A stretch of 37,919 nt of DNA from Alphaproteobacteria bacterium (GTDB taxonomy: Bacteria > Pseudomonadota > Alphaproteobacteria > Sphingomonadales > Kordiimonadaceae). Every line of letters starts with the position of its first letter. The first letter of the stretch is position 1. Both the position numbers and the translations under genes were made by a program. Location: NCBI GenBank assembly GCA_021774775.1, contig JAJFIT010000059.1:1-37919 (forward strand), given 5' to 3'. Shown here piece by piece: positions 20,905 to 31,492 of this stretch. Under the pieces are notes generated by a model, which was given only the letters and a program-made list of their open reading frames with translations, was not told the DNA's origin and did not search any database.

Positions 20905-21925
20905 GTTTAATGAATTGCTGGGGGACCTTGCCGACGGCCGCAAGCTCAATGCTGATCAGGCAGAGGCTGCTTTTGAGCAAATTATGGAGGGCGGTGTTGA
21001 GCCGCTGCAATTGTCCGCATTTCTGATGGCGCTGAGGGTGCGCGGCGAAACTGTTGACGAAATAATCGGCGGTGCAAAAGTTCTTCGAAACCGGGTTCTT
21101 TCCCTGGATGCACCGGCAGGCGCGGTTGATACATGCGGCACCGGCGGAGATGGCTCAGGTACTTACAATATATCAACCGCCGCTGCGATCGTGACGGCGG
21201 CGGCTGGTTCGGTTGTTGCCAAACACGGCAATCGGTCGGTCTCATCCAAGTCTGGTTCGGCTGATGTTTTGAAGGCGCTCGGTGCAAATTTTGATATTCA
21301 AGTTGCGGACCATGAAGAAAGCCTGAAGCGCTTTGGTTTTACCTTCATGTTTGCCCCAGCGCACCACCATGCAATGAAACATGTGGCTCCGGTGCGCTCG
21401 GCCCTCAAGCTGCGGACCATATTCAATCTGATCGGTCCACTCTCTAATCCGGCTAAAACCAAACACCAGATTTTAGGTGTTTACGACAAACGGTGGTTGC
21501 GCCCGATGGCAGAAGTGCTGCGAGTTCTTGGCAGCAAGCATGTGTGGGTGGTGCACGGTGAAGACGGATTGGATGAATTAACAGTAACCGGCAAAACCTT
21601 TGTTGCAGAATTAAAAGGCGGAAGCATTACTGAATTTGACGTTTCTCCGGCTGACGCCGGCTTGCCGGTCTCACCGCTTGAAAACCTGAAAGGTGGAGAC
21701 GCTAAAGAAAATGCCCAAGCTATCACTGCCCTACTGGCGGGCGATGCATCCAGCTACCGCGACATTGTTGTCCTGAACAGTGCTGCGGCATTATTGGTAA
21801 GCGGTGTTGCGGAAAATCTTGCGGACGGAGCCCGGCGAGCAGCTGCGGCAATTGATAATGGCAAAGCAAAATCATTGTTGGCTGAATGGATCGCCTTCAC
21901 TAACCAAACGGGCATGGGCGGGTAA
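20897..21925 (+). CDS. trpD: Anthranilate phosphoribosyltransferase (start re-assigned to MPEFNEL)
   Basis: DTCGTGGDGSGTYNISTAAAIVTAAAG, KHGNRSVSSKSGSADVLKALG, NLIGPLSNPA. Confidence 0.97.
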   Translation: MPEFNELLGDLADGRKLNADQAEAAFEQIMEGGVEPLQLSAFLMALRVRGETVDEIIGGAKVLRNRVLSLDAPAGAVDTCGTGGDGSGTYNISTAAAIVTAAAGSVVAKHGNRSVSSKSGSADVLKALGANFDIQVADHEESLKRFGFTFMFAPAHHHAMKHVAPVRSALKLRTIFNLIGPLSNPAKTKHQILGVYDKRWLRPMAEVLRVLGSKHVWVVHGEDGLDELTVTGKTFVAELKGGSITEFDVSPADAGLPVSPLENLKGGDAKENAQAITALLAGDASSYRDIVVLNSAAALLVSGVAENLADGARRAAAAIDNGKAKSLLAEWIAFTNQTGMGG

Positions 21926-21926
21926 C

Positions 21927-22739
21927 ATGCAAACAAACCACAAGGACATATTGGCAGAAATTTGTGATCGAAAGCGCGCTCATGTTGCTGGGCGAAAAGC
22001 GCAGGTTAGTGAGGCTGCGTTGGTCGGCAAACTCAACGGTGTTGATCTGCCCCGGGGCTTTGCAAAGGCACTCCAACAAAGCATCGAAAACGGTCAATAT
22101 GGCTTTATTTGCGAAATTAAAAAAGCCAGTCCGTCCAAAGGATTAATCAGACCGCGCGACTTTGACCCCGCGACGCTCGCGGCAGCATACGAAAGCGGGG
22201 GTGCAACATGCTTGTCGGTTTTAACCGATGAACCATATTTTCAGGGTCTAGACGCCTATCTGCAAGAGGCACGGTCTGCCTGTTCACTGCCGGTGCTGCG
22301 AAAAGACTTTATGGTAGACCCTTATCAGATCATTGAATCCCGCTCGTTGGGAGCAGATTGTATTTTACTAATTATGGCCGCGCTTGACGATAGTTTGGCG
22401 AACGAAATGGAATGCGCAGCGGTAGAGCTCGGCATGGATGTCCTGATTGAAGTGCATAATGCTGAAGAATTGGAGCGCGCGCTTAACCTCAAAAGTCAAT
22501 TGATCGGCGTTAATAACAGAAACCTGAAAACAATGGATGTTAGTCTGGACAATACGCTGACACTGGTGCCGGCGTTGCCGAAGGGCAGAATTGCGGTCGC
22601 AGAATCCGGGCTGCGAAACGCAGACGATCTAAGTGCATGCGCGGCTGTTGGAGCGAATTGTTTCCTGATCGGCGAGACCTTTATGCGCCAAGATGATGTT
22701 GCCAGGGCAGTGATGGCCCTGCAAAAGGATGTTGCGTGA
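21927..22739 (+). CDS. trpC: Indole-3-glycerol phosphate synthase (start re-assigned to MQTNHKD)
   Basis: [53 protein letters not shown]. Confidence 0.97.
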   Translation: MQTNHKDILAEICDRKRAHVAGRKAQVSEAALVGKLNGVDLPRGFAKALQQSIENGQYGFICEIKKASPSKGLIRPRDFDPATLAAAYESGGATCLSVLTDEPYFQGLDAYLQEARSACSLPVLRKDFMVDPYQIIESRSLGADCILLIMAALDDSLANEMECAAVELGMDVLIEVHNAEELERALNLKSQLIGVNNRNLKTMDVSLDNTLTLVPALPKGRIAVAESGLRNADDLSACAAVGANCFLIGETFMRQDDVARAVMALQKDVA

Positions 22740-23230
22740 GTAGGTTAAGTCATACCGATGAAGCTGGCGCAGCGCGCATGGTTGATGTGGGCGATAAAAG
22801 CGTTACCAAACGTGTAGCGGTGGCCGAAGCGCAGGTTCGCATGCTGCCCGCTACTGCCGAGCTCATCAAGTCAAACAGTCTTAAAAAAGGCGACGTGTTA
22901 GCCGCTGCGCGCCTCGCCGGTGTTATGGCGGCAAAAAAGACATCTGATTTGATACCGCTTTGTCATCCGTTGGCCATAACAAGCGCACTCGTTGATTTTT
23001 CCTGGGTGAGTGAAAACGTAATTGCCATTACTGCGACTGTCAAAGTTGATGGCAAAACCGGTGTCGAAATGGAGGCATTAACGGCGGCATCAGTGGCCGG
23101 ACTGACCATTTATGACATGGCAAAAGCCGTGGATAAGAACATGGAGATTACTGGCTTGCGGCTTTTGTCCAAGGAAGGCGGTAAATCGGGCAGCTATAGT
23201 CGCACAGACGCACAGGAAGACAAAAATTGA
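22736..23230 (+). CDS. moaC: Cyclic pyranopterin monophosphate synthase (GTG start)
   Basis: [53 protein letters not shown]. Confidence 0.97.
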   Translation: MSRLSHTDEAGAARMVDVGDKSVTKRVAVAEAQVRMLPATAELIKSNSLKKGDVLAAARLAGVMAAKKTSDLIPLCHPLAITSALVDFSWVSENVIAITATVKVDGKTGVEMEALTAASVAGLTIYDMAKAVDKNMEITGLRLLSKEGGKSGSYSRTDAQEDKN

Positions 23231-24420
23231 TAACCGTAGAACAGGCATTTGAGCGCATCGTTAATAAAGCCAAACCATTGACGACTGAAAAAGTTGACGT
23301 TGCCAAGGCGTCTGGCCGGGTTATAGCTTCACCAGTCGCCGCTCGCCGTTCGCAGCCCGCGGCTGATATGTCCGCGATGGATGGTTATGCGGTTATCAGC
23401 TCAGATTTGGGTGCGCCAACGAGTAAGCTAGCGGTTGTAGGTGTAAGCGCCGCTGGTCACCCGTTCGGTAAACCCGTGCAAAAGGGTCAGGCTGTAAGGA
23501 TTTTCACTGGTGCCGTTGTGCCCCAAGGTGCGGACCAGGTGGTTATCCAGGAAAATGTGGAGGTCATCGACGGTGTCATCTCTACCAGTGAAAAGGTCCG
23601 GGCAGGTGCACATATTCGGCCAATGGGCATCGATTTTTTGGAAAAGCAAACCGTTTTGGACGCTGGTACATATATGAGTGCCAAGTCGATTGGTCTGGCC
23701 GCAAGCGCTGGCCAAGCACACCTGATGGTTCATAGGCGTCCGCGCGTTGCTATTCTGTCCACCGGTGATGAGTTGGCCACTCCAGATAAAACCAAATTCT
23801 CCGCCTACGATACTGTCAACAGTGCTGGTCCTCAACTCAACGCGTTGGTTGAGGAATGCGGCGCAGAGGTTTGTTATATTGGGCAAGCGGGCGATACATT
23901 GGATGCTCTAACTGCTGCGATAAAGAGCAACGCCGATGCCGATATCCTGGTGACAATTGGCGGGGTTTCTGTCGGTGACAAGGACTTTGTCCAGGAGGCG
24001 CTTGAGGCAGAAGGGATGGAACTGGACTTCTGGAAAGTTGCCATGAGGCCCGGTAAGCCGCTGGTTTTCGGCAAACGGCCCGGGCAATCTGTTTTGGGGC
24101 TGCCCGGCAATCCTGCGTCTGCCTTTGTATGTGCGTTGTTGTTCCTGCGCCCACTCATCGACAAGCTCATGGGTCGCCCCGCACCCTTTCCCTCTGGTGT
24201 TCAGCTGCCGGTGGCAACTGACCTGCCCGCCAATGGTTCGCGGCAACATTATATCCGAGCACGTATTATCGGAGCACCCGGTGAGCGCATGGTAGACCCG
24301 GCGGCAAGCCAGGACAGCAGCCTGTCTACAGTACTGGCTCAATGTGACGGATTGATCATTCGCCCAATTGACGGCGAAGCAGTTTCAGCAGGCTCTTCTG
24401 TTGCCTTCTTACCCTTTTGA
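23227..24420 (+). CDS. moeA: Molybdopterin molybdenumtransferase (TTG start)
   Basis: [65 protein letters not shown]. Confidence 0.96.
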   Translation: MITVEQAFERIVNKAKPLTTEKVDVAKASGRVIASPVAARRSQPAADMSAMDGYAVISSDLGAPTSKLAVVGVSAAGHPFGKPVQKGQAVRIFTGAVVPQGADQVVIQENVEVIDGVISTSEKVRAGAHIRPMGIDFLEKQTVLDAGTYMSAKSIGLAASAGQAHLMVHRRPRVAILSTGDELATPDKTKFSAYDTVNSAGPQLNALVEECGAEVCYIGQAGDTLDALTAAIKSNADADILVTIGGVSVGDKDFVQEALEAEGMELDFWKVAMRPGKPLVFGKRPGQSVLGLPGNPASAFVCALLFLRPLIDKLMGRPAPFPSGVQLPVATDLPANGSRQHYIRARIIGAPGERMVDPAASQDSSLSTVLAQCDGLIIRPIDGEAVSAGSSVAFLPF

Positions 24421-24464
24421 ACCAGCTCGCAGTTGTTGATATTGAAGGGATATTATTTTCTTTC

Positions 24465-24494
24465 TTGACTTACAATCAAAACGTGAACTAAAAG
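24465..24494 (+). promoter_or_regulatory. Candidate lexA promoter: TTGACT, 18 bp spacer, TAAAAG
   Basis: -35-like TTGACT at 24465-24470 and -10-like TAAAAG at 24489-24494, overlapping the SOS box. Confidence 0.45.
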
Positions 24495-24499
24495 AGAAC
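24485..24499 (+). promoter_or_regulatory. LexA box (SOS operator), GAAC-N7-GAAC
   Basis: GAACTAAAAGAGAAC is an exact match to the alphaproteobacterial direct-repeat LexA operator (GAAC-N7-GAAC / GTTC-N7-GTTC), 31 bp upstream of the lexA start. Confidence 0.9.
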
Positions 24500-24530
24500 A
24501 TAAGGTAAACGAATTTAGCGGAGATACCAT

Positions 24531-25208
24531 ATGTTGACGGCCAAACAGCAGCAATTACTTCTATTTATTGATGGAAGATTGAACAGTGGCGGTGTATCCC
24601 CCTCCTTCGACGAAATGAAAGATGCCTTGGGCTTAAAGTCGAAATCTGGCGTTCACCGCCTGATTAATGCGTTGGAAGAACGCGGTTTTATCAAACGAAT
24701 GGCTAATCGGGCCCGCGCGCTTGAGGTTGTGAAACTGCCTGATGGTCTTGCTGCTAGCGGACCTTCGGCTGAAATCAGCAATGTGGTTGAGGGAAATTTC
24801 GCCAAGGCACCGGTTGCTGACGGTATGCTTGAGATTCCCTTGCACGGACGGATCGCAGCGGGAACGCCTATTGAAGCCCTTGAGAATGCTGATAGTTTTG
24901 TTCACGTGCCAAGTAGTATGGTTGGACGCGGTGATTGCTATGCGCTTGAAATATCAGGTGAGTCTATGGTCGACCTGGGCATTTTGGACGGTGATACTGT
25001 TATTATTGAAAGCGGGGCTACCGCGAGAAGCGGCGAAGTTGTCGTAGCGCTGGTTGATGAAATGGAAGCGACGCTGAAGACCTTGCAAAAGGATGGAAGA
25101 AACGTTGCGTTAATACCGGCCAATAGAGACCACGAAACACAGACCTACGAAGCAAGCCGAGTGAAAGTTCAAGGCCGTTTGGTTGGCCTTTTCAGACAAT
25201 ATCATTAA
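24531..25208 (+). CDS. lexA: SOS repressor LexA
   Basis: N-terminal wHTH MLTAKQQQLLLFIDGRL..SPSFDEMKDALGLKSKSGVHRLI; Ala-Gly cleavage region GRIAAGTPIEA; catalytic GESMVDLGI and ATLK lysine. Confidence 0.97.
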   Translation: MLTAKQQQLLLFIDGRLNSGGVSPSFDEMKDALGLKSKSGVHRLINALEERGFIKRMANRARALEVVKLPDGLAASGPSAEISNVVEGNFAKAPVADGMLEIPLHGRIAAGTPIEALENADSFVHVPSSMVGRGDCYALEISGESMVDLGILDGDTVIIESGATARSGEVVVALVDEMEATLKTLQKDGRNVALIPANRDHETQTYEASRVKVQGRLVGLFRQYH

Positions 25209-25234
25209 GTTCATTATTGATTTTCTACTGCCAG

Positions 25235-27355
25235 CTAACGGTCTTTATCTGCTGGATTAGACCATTTGTATCTGATCGAAGATTTATCAGGGCCAATTGC
25301 CTGGCTCCACAGGCCAACTGGACCATATTTTTTGATGTCTTCGCTGGCTAGAAAAGTCGCCGCGCCTCGGCAAAAACGGCGGTGTGTGTAACTTGCAACA
25401 ACAATTGAACCGGCGTTACATGCCTGTCGTGTGGTGCCCAGCGTTCGGCTGATTACGATCGGCAATACGGTAACGTCACCCTCGCTTGCTTCCAACTTTA
25501 TGATTGTTTTGCATGCCCTGCTATCACAAGACCGCTCCAGTTTGCCAAGATCTTCCGATATTCTGATCCCCCAATAACGTTTCCAGGCATCATCTCGAAA
25601 ACCGTTTCTCCGCCCACCAATAATGGCTGCGGTTCCGGCACCGAGCTGTTGGGCGATGATATTTCCAGTTCCGGATATTAGTATATCTGCGGGCCGCCGG
25701 TTGTCGGTGACCAGCGTCATAACAACGAGTAAAAGCGCCGCAAGCAATGTCACGGTGCCTCGCCATAGCAACAACAATATGATCGCGAGGCCGCTCGCCA
25801 ACATCAGAGAGTTATCGTAAGGCATTGTTGTTATGATGCTATTTGGGTGGGCGGCCAACCCTTCTGCCATCGTTGTTATGAGAAACAAGCCGGTTTCCAT
25901 CACCGCAAGGAATGGTTGTTCAAGACCAACAAAGGAAAAAACGATTCCAAGAAAGGCGGCGGGCATAACGATAAATGCCATCAGAGGGATCGCAACGACA
26001 TTTGCAGCGATACCCACCAGTGAAAAGGTTTGAAAATGATACAATGCTATGGGCCCCACCGCCAACTGCGCGATTAAGCTGGTAGCCGCTGCCCCGCCGA
26101 GATACAAGAAAACTATTCTAATGGGGCCTGGGCGATTGTAGGGTGAATTTTCTGTTGGTCGTTGTTGGCGCCACAGCAATAGATAGTCATAGGCAACCAC
26201 AATTCCTATTGTTGCGGCGAACGACATTTGGAAACCACTGCTGAAAATAGAATCAGGACTTAGCAGCAAAATCACAAACCCGGCGACAGCGACACTGCGT
26301 AACGACAGAACCCGCCTGTCAGTCAAGACTGCGATAATGGCGATTGAAACCATAATAAATGCCCTGATAGTGCTTGTGCTGGCACCGGAAAGGCCGAGAT
26401 AGATGATCGCCACGACCCAAGCGACAACTGCTGCAAGTTTGCGCGGTGTGATGCGTAATGAAATTGCGCTGATTGCGGCGAATAAAAGTTCAAATATGAA
26501 AAAGGCAACGCCGGTCAGTAACCCCATATGCAAGCCTGATATCGCCAAAAGGTGTGCCAGACCAGCATCTCGCAAATTGTTAGCGGTTGCAGCGTCCATA
26601 TATTGCCGCTGGCCGGTAATCAGAGCAACAGCGACACCACCAAGTGGCTGTTCTATTGCATTTAATACCTTTCGGGACAAACTGGACCGTGCATTCTCTA
26701 TGTAGTTTTGCAATGTGGTTGACGCTTGTGGCCCGCTTTCGACCACGACCTCAGTGACTGCAAACCCTTGGCTGGCAATGCCTTTGAACTGGTTATATCG
26801 TCCAAAGTTAAAGCCATCGGGAACGATAGCGCCGGGTGGTTGACTTAAAACAGCCCTTAGGGAAACCCGTTGACCGGAAAAGGGGGTGGTTCCAAACCCT
26901 GTTCGTATCGAGAGGCGAACTTTTCGTCCTACTAACCATGTTTCTTTGCTGATATTCTCAATTTTCAGGGTCAACCGGGTCGGCCTATCGGTGCGATATT
27001 CAATTAATGTGACCAGCCCGCTTAACTCAACGAAGGTTTCCCGATCAATGGACTGTTTTGGCAATTGTTCCAGTTTGAACTGCGCGCTGGTATAGCCAAG
27101 GACGCAAATCGCCAATGGGAATAGAAATGAACGTAATTCCCTTGGTACAAGTGCACAAATGAACGCCAACACTGCAAACACCAAAACAAGACTATTACTG
27201 GTTAGCTCGAAACCTGAGACGAGAAACCGCAATAGAATTCCGCCCGCAAAAACCAAAACCAGAGCAATCAGCCGCCAGTCTTCGCGTGGGTTGGTTGTTT
27301 GACGAAGCCTGGTCAGTAACCTTTTTTGGTTCAAATTGAACGTAACGATCACCAT
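25235..27355 (-). CDS. comEC: ComEC/Rec2 family competence/DNA uptake membrane protein
   Basis: Polytopic; LLAISGLHMGLLTGVAFF, LSGASTSTIRAFIMVSI, FSSGFQMSFAATIGIV competence-domain motifs; located between lexA and gltX. Confidence 0.93.
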   Translation of the reverse strand: MVIVTFNLNQKRLLTRLRQTTNPREDWRLIALVLVFAGGILLRFLVSGFELTSNSLVLVFAVLAFICALVPRELRSFLFPLAICVLGYTSAQFKLEQLPKQSIDRETFVELSGLVTLIEYRTDRPTRLTLKIENISKETWLVGRKVRLSIRTGFGTTPFSGQRVSLRAVLSQPPGAIVPDGFNFGRYNQFKGIASQGFAVTEVVVESGPQASTTLQNYIENARSSLSRKVLNAIEQPLGGVAVALITGQRQYMDAATANNLRDAGLAHLLAISGLHMGLLTGVAFFIFELLFAAISAISLRITPRKLAAVVAWVVAIIYLGLSGASTSTIRAFIMVSIAIIAVLTDRRVLSLRSVAVAGFVILLLSPDSIFSSGFQMSFAATIGIVVAYDYLLLWRQQRPTENSPYNRPGPIRIVFLYLGGAAATSLIAQLAVGPIALYHFQTFSLVGIAANVVAIPLMAFIVMPAAFLGIVFSFVGLEQPFLAVMETGLFLITTMAEGLAAHPNSIITTMPYDNSLMLASGLAIILLLLWRGTVTLLAALLLVVMTLVTDNRRPADILISGTGNIIAQQLGAGTAAIIGGRRNGFRDDAWKRYWGIRISEDLGKLERSCDSRACKTIIKLEASEGDVTVLPIVISRTLGTTRQACNAGSIVVASYTHRRFCRGAATFLASEDIKKYGPVGLWSQAIGPDKSSIRYKWSNPADKDR

Positions 27356-27415
27356 GTTGTTGGATTCATTGGGCCTGTAATAACTTTTAAGTCAATAAGA
27401 CTAAAGCGAATTTGT

Positions 27416-27508
27416 TTTATTTGGGAACATATGATACAAGCCTGACCAAGCTTCTGATGCAGCGTTTTTCTGTCCGATAAACGTTGATTTTATTTAGAAC
27501 ACATATGA
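27416..27508. repeat. Imperfect direct repeat in the comEC/gltX divergent intergenic region
   Basis: TTTTATTTGGGAACATATGA (27416-27435) and TTTTATTTAGAACACATATGA (27488-27508), start-to-start spacing 72 bp. Confidence 0.55.
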
Positions 27509-27535
27509 ATTAACAAACTGAGCGTGCAACCACAC

Positions 27536-28936
27536 ATGCCCAAAGTAGTAACACGATTTGCGCCATCCCCAACGGGCTTTCTTCATATTGGAGGAGCGCG
27601 GACGGCCCTGTATAACTGGCTGTATGCGCGCCGCCACGGCGGTTCCTTCCTTCTAAGAATAGAGGATACAGACCGCGCTCGTTCAACAGATGCCGCTATT
27701 GAAGCCATTCTTTCGGGCATGAAATGGTTGGGTTTGGACTGGGACGGCGAAGCCGCTAGCCAATTTGGTCGTGCTGCACGCCACCAAACAGTTGCACAAG
27801 AGATGTTGGCAAGCGGTGCCGCCTATAAATGCTATGCCTCCGCGGAGGAGACTGCAGTCCTTCGGGCGCAGGCGCGTGAAAGCGGTGCGGTATTTCGCGG
27901 CGATATGTGGCGAGACCGCACGCCCGACGCTGAAACAGCCAAACAACCCTATTCTATCCGCATAAAAATGTCCCGGAACGGTGAAACCACGCTCGCCGAC
28001 GAAGTTCAGGGCGCAGTTACAGTACAGAACGCCACGCTCGACGATATGATTATCCTCAGGTCGGATGGAACACCAACTTATATGCTTGCAGTTGTCGTTG
28101 ACGACCATGACATGGAAGTAACCCACGTTATTCGCGGTGATGACCACCTTAATAATGCATTCAGGCAAGCCCAGATTTATCGCGCTATGGAATGGGATAT
28201 GCCGATTTATGCGCATATCCCGTTGATTCACGGCGCGGACGGCAAGAAATTATCCAAACGTCACGGTGCGCTGGGTGTCGATGCCTATGCGGAAATGGGC
28301 TTTTTGCCTGCGGCAATGCGAAATTATCTACTGAGGCTTGGCTGGAGTCACGGCGACGATGAAATTATTTCAACTGAGCAAGCGATCCAATGGTTTAACC
28401 TTGATAACATTGGCCGCGGTCCCGCCCGGTTTGACTTTGATAAACTGGATAGTTTGAACGCGTATTACATGCGTCAAATGAATCCGGCTAATATCTTGCC
28501 AATGATCGAAAACGAACTAGAAAATACTATTGAAACTACCCTTTCAAATATTGAAAGAACAAGAATACTGCGCGCCCTGCCCTCGATTGTAGAGCGTGCG
28601 AAACGGTTGCCCGATATTATTGACGCATCAATACTCTATTGTAACATGCGTCCTGTAACGGTGACTGAAAAAGCTGCAAACATGCTTAGTGGACAAGGTT
28701 CACTGGTGCAGGAGGTGGCAAATGAACTGGAAGCTATCACCGACTGGTCTACTGAGGTGATTAAAGCGGCCATTATGTCCTTTGCACAGGCGAAGGATTT
28801 GAAAATGGGCAAGGTAATGCAACCGATCAGAGCCGCTGTTACTGGCGGCGCACCATCCGGTGATCTGGTCGACCTTCTGGAAATACTAGGTCAGAAGGAA
28901 GTGCTTGGTCGTCTCGGCGATCAGGCGGATGCCTAA
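27536..28936 (+). CDS. gltX: Glutamate--tRNA ligase (start re-assigned to MPKVVTRFAPSPTG)
   Basis: RFAPSPTGFLHIGGARTALYNWL, KKLSKRHGALGV (KMSKS-type). Confidence 0.97.
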   Translation: MPKVVTRFAPSPTGFLHIGGARTALYNWLYARRHGGSFLLRIEDTDRARSTDAAIEAILSGMKWLGLDWDGEAASQFGRAARHQTVAQEMLASGAAYKCYASAEETAVLRAQARESGAVFRGDMWRDRTPDAETAKQPYSIRIKMSRNGETTLADEVQGAVTVQNATLDDMIILRSDGTPTYMLAVVVDDHDMEVTHVIRGDDHLNNAFRQAQIYRAMEWDMPIYAHIPLIHGADGKKLSKRHGALGVDAYAEMGFLPAAMRNYLLRLGWSHGDDEIISTEQAIQWFNLDNIGRGPARFDFDKLDSLNAYYMRQMNPANILPMIENELENTIETTLSNIERTRILRALPSIVERAKRLPDIIDASILYCNMRPVTVTEKAANMLSGQGSLVQEVANELEAITDWSTEVIKAAIMSFAQAKDLKMGKVMQPIRAAVTGGAPSGDLVDLLEILGQKEVLGRLGDQADA

Positions 28937-28986
28937 GCCCCACTTGTTTGTATGAACGAGTGATAATTTTATAAGGAGTATGGACC

Positions 28987-30273
28987 ATGTCAAACGATCC
29001 CCTGAAACTGACCGGTAACGGTCATGAAGTCGATCTCCCTGTTATGGAAGGCTCTGTGGGTCCTAAAGTAATCGATATTCGCAAACTATATGCCCAGACC
29101 GATATGTTCACTTTTGATCCGGGCTTTACGTCCACTGCCAGCTGTGAATCAAAAATTACTTATATTGACGGTGAAAAAGGCGAGTTGCAGTACCGCGGGT
29201 ATCCGATCGAACAATTGGCCGCTGATAGTGACTTTATGGAGGTTTGCTATTTGTTGCTATTCGGCGAATTGCCAACCAAAGCGGAAAAAGAGAAATTTGT
29301 TTGGGACATAACGCATCACACGATGTTGCATGAGCAGCTGCACAGGTTTTTCAGCGGATTCAGAAGAGACGCCCACCCAATGGCTATTATGGTCGGTGTG
29401 GTTGGGGCGCTCGCGGCCTTTTATCATGACAGCACAGAAATTAACGACCCGCACCAGCGTATGGTTGCCAGCTACCGTTTAATTGCGAAAATTCCGACAA
29501 TTGCAGCGATGGCTTATAAATATTCGGTTGGACAACCGTTTGTTTATCCGAGCAATGATTTGTCTTATGCAGGTAATTTCCTGAATATGATGTTCTCGGT
29601 TCCTTCGGAGGACTATAAGGTCAACCCCATTCTTGAAGAAGCAATGGATTTGATCTTCATTCTGCACGCAGACCACGAGCAAAATGCTTCGACTTCAACA
29701 GTTCGTTTGGCGGGTTCTTCGGGCGCCAACCCGTTTGCATGCATTGCGGCGGGTATTGCGTGTCTTTGGGGCCCAGCGCACGGCGGCGCGAATGAAGCTT
29801 GCCTGAATATGCTGGGTGAAATCGGTACAGTTGACCGTATTCCTGAGTTCGTTGCTCGGGCCAAAGACAAAAGCGATCCATTCAGACTGATGGGTTTCGG
29901 CCACCGGGTTTATAAAAACTTTGATCCGCGGGCGACAGTGATGCGCGATACTGCCCATAAGGTGCTGAAAGAACTGGGTGTTGATGACCCGCTGTTTGAT
30001 GTTGCTATGGAACTGGAGAAAATCGCTCTCGAAGACCCGTATTTCATCGAGAAAAAGCTCTACCCTAATGTGGATTTCTATTCCGGTGTTATTCTTAAAG
30101 CCATGGGCTTCCCGACTGAGATGTTCACAGTATTGTTTGCTTTGGCCCGTACCAGCGGCTGGATTGCGCAGTGGAACGAGATGATTGAGGATCCAACTCA
30201 GAAGATCGGTCGTCCGCGTCAGCTGTTTACCGGCACGCCAAAGCGTGACTATGTAGAGTTGGATGAGCGCTGA
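28987..30273 (+). CDS. gltA: Citrate synthase
   Basis: [52 protein letters not shown]; Shine-Dalgarno AAGGAG upstream. Confidence 0.98.
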   Translation: MSNDPLKLTGNGHEVDLPVMEGSVGPKVIDIRKLYAQTDMFTFDPGFTSTASCESKITYIDGEKGELQYRGYPIEQLAADSDFMEVCYLLLFGELPTKAEKEKFVWDITHHTMLHEQLHRFFSGFRRDAHPMAIMVGVVGALAAFYHDSTEINDPHQRMVASYRLIAKIPTIAAMAYKYSVGQPFVYPSNDLSYAGNFLNMMFSVPSEDYKVNPILEEAMDLIFILHADHEQNASTSTVRLAGSSGANPFACIAAGIACLWGPAHGGANEACLNMLGEIGTVDRIPEFVARAKDKSDPFRLMGFGHRVYKNFDPRATVMRDTAHKVLKELGVDDPLFDVAMELEKIALEDPYFIEKKLYPNVDFYSGVILKAMGFPTEMFTVLFALARTSGWIAQWNEMIEDPTQKIGRPRQLFTGTPKRDYVELDER

Positions 30274-30295
30274 TAACGCCGACAATGCCAGACAT

Positions 30296-30325
30296 AAAAA
30301 AGCCGCCCATCGGGGCGGCTTTTTT
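30296..30325. terminator. Bidirectional rho-independent terminator between convergent gltA and fabZ
   Basis: AAAAAAGCCGCCC-ATCG-GGGCGGCTTTTTT: perfect GC stem, tetraloop, A6/T6 flanks. Confidence 0.95.
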
Positions 30326-30344
30326 ATTAGCTAAAATGCACGGC

Positions 30345-30782
30345 TTATTCAGCGCCGAGCATTGCCGTTAATTTGGCTTGAGCGACAAGCTCGTCGTTAA
30401 CATAGGCTTCGGCATCGAATTTCCATACCGCACCGCCGCCGCGTGTTTTACTGACTTTCATATGCAACACATCCCCTGGAACGACAGGCCGCCTGAATTT
30501 GGCACCGTCAATCCCCATGAAATACATGACTTTGCCGCGGGCGCCGTCGCCCAGGAACTGCACCGCGAGCACACCGGCGGTTTGCGCCATTGCTTCAAGG
30601 ATCAACACGCCGGGCATTACCGGCTTTTGCGGGAAGTGACCGGGAAAGAACGGCTCATTGATAGTGACATTTTTAACGCCTGTGGCCGTTTCGCCGGGCA
30701 CGACGTTAATCATTTTATCAACCAGGAGGAATGGATACCGGTGTGGTATCGATTCCATTATGTCAGCAATGGAAAGTTCCAT
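30345..30782 (-). CDS. fabZ: 3-hydroxyacyl-ACP dehydratase FabZ
   Basis: IPHRYPFLLVDK, FFPGHFPQKPVMPGVLILEAMAQTAG. Confidence 0.97.
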   Translation of the reverse strand: MELSIADIMESIPHRYPFLLVDKMINVVPGETATGVKNVTINEPFFPGHFPQKPVMPGVLILEAMAQTAGVLAVQFLGDGARGKVMYFMGIDGAKFRRPVVPGDVLHMKVSKTRGGGAVWKFDAEAYVNDELVAQAKLTAMLGAE

Positions 30783-30811
30783 GGAGCCCCCTTCACAGTC
30801 AGCAGCGTATG

Positions 30812-31492
30812 CTACTGACCATCACCGTCTTTAGCTACCGGCACTTCTGCTGGTGCGCCGTCTTTCGCTGCAGCCGGTTGTTGCAGCAACGTCAGCGTAA
30901 CAGTTGGCAGTGTGTCATCAAGTTGCTCGATGAATTCGGTTGTTACGTCTAGCCCACTGGCAGAACCCATAACCAGACGTTTCCGCATAATAATTTTAGC
31001 ATCACGTTCTTTAAGAATGTTGCGCAAAACCGGCTGACGTGCTCGTTCCACCTGGGTTTGTGCTTCCTGGCGCAAGCGGTCAAAAACCAACTCCAGGCGA
31101 GACAACTGATCCGTTTCGGTCTGGTAGTTCCTGTTAAGGTTAAGACCTTCCTGCTGGAATTCTACTTCTTTTGCTGCAAGCTCTTCTTTATATTTGGTGT
31201 CACCGATGATTGATTTGCGTTGGTCCAAATCAGTTTTGGCGGCTTTTTGCCGGGCTTCAAAGTCCGCGAGGGCTTGCTCGAAGGTGCCGCCGCGCGCCAA
31301 TCGGTTGCGGAGCTGCAGAATTGCTTCCCGAATTTGATTTGTTTGCAAATTAAAATCTTTATAGGCCGCTGCTTCGCGCTCTACCCGCTCATCGTCAATG
31401 ATGAGAATGTCAGCGACGCCCGTTGAAGATATGCCTGTTATCAATAGCAAACCCGTTGCTGCCATTTTGATTTTTTGTGCGATGTTTGCCAT
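30812..31492 (-). CDS. OmpH/Skp-family periplasmic chaperone (start re-assigned to MANIAQK)
   Basis: Signal peptide MANIAQKIKMAATGLLLITGISSTGVA, 'ILIIDDERV' start of the mature domain, long coiled-coil, adjacent to bamA. Confidence 0.87.
   Translation of the reverse strand: MANIAQKIKMAATGLLLITGISSTGVADILIIDDERVEREAAAYKDFNLQTNQIREAILQLRNRLARGGTFEQALADFEARQKAAKTDLDQRKSIIGDTKYKEELAAKEVEFQQEGLNLNRNYQTETDQLSRLELVFDRLRQEAQTQVERARQPVLRNILKERDAKIIMRKRLVMGSASGLDVTTEFIEQLDDTLPTVTLTLLQQPAAAKDGAPAEVPVAKDGDGQ

Noticed and set aside
25235-25700. ComEC C-terminus lacking an obvious metallo-beta-lactamase HxHxDH motif, considered as a truncation
   Set aside because: Alphaproteobacterial ComEC proteins commonly have a degenerate C-terminal domain of this kind; the ORF is full length and ends normally
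27330-27345. GTTCAAATTGAAC near the comEC start as a possible LexA box
   Set aside because: It is an inverted GTTC-N5-GAAC inside the comEC coding start, not the direct GTTC-N7-GTTC repeat
29695-30285. 196 aa minus-strand ORF antisense to gltA
   Set aside because: Entirely within the strongly supported citrate synthase gene, with no recognisable domain
30378-30818. 146 aa plus-strand ORF antisense to fabZ
   Set aside because: Shadow ORF over a conserved fabZ; starts just after the gltA-fabZ terminator but has no domain support
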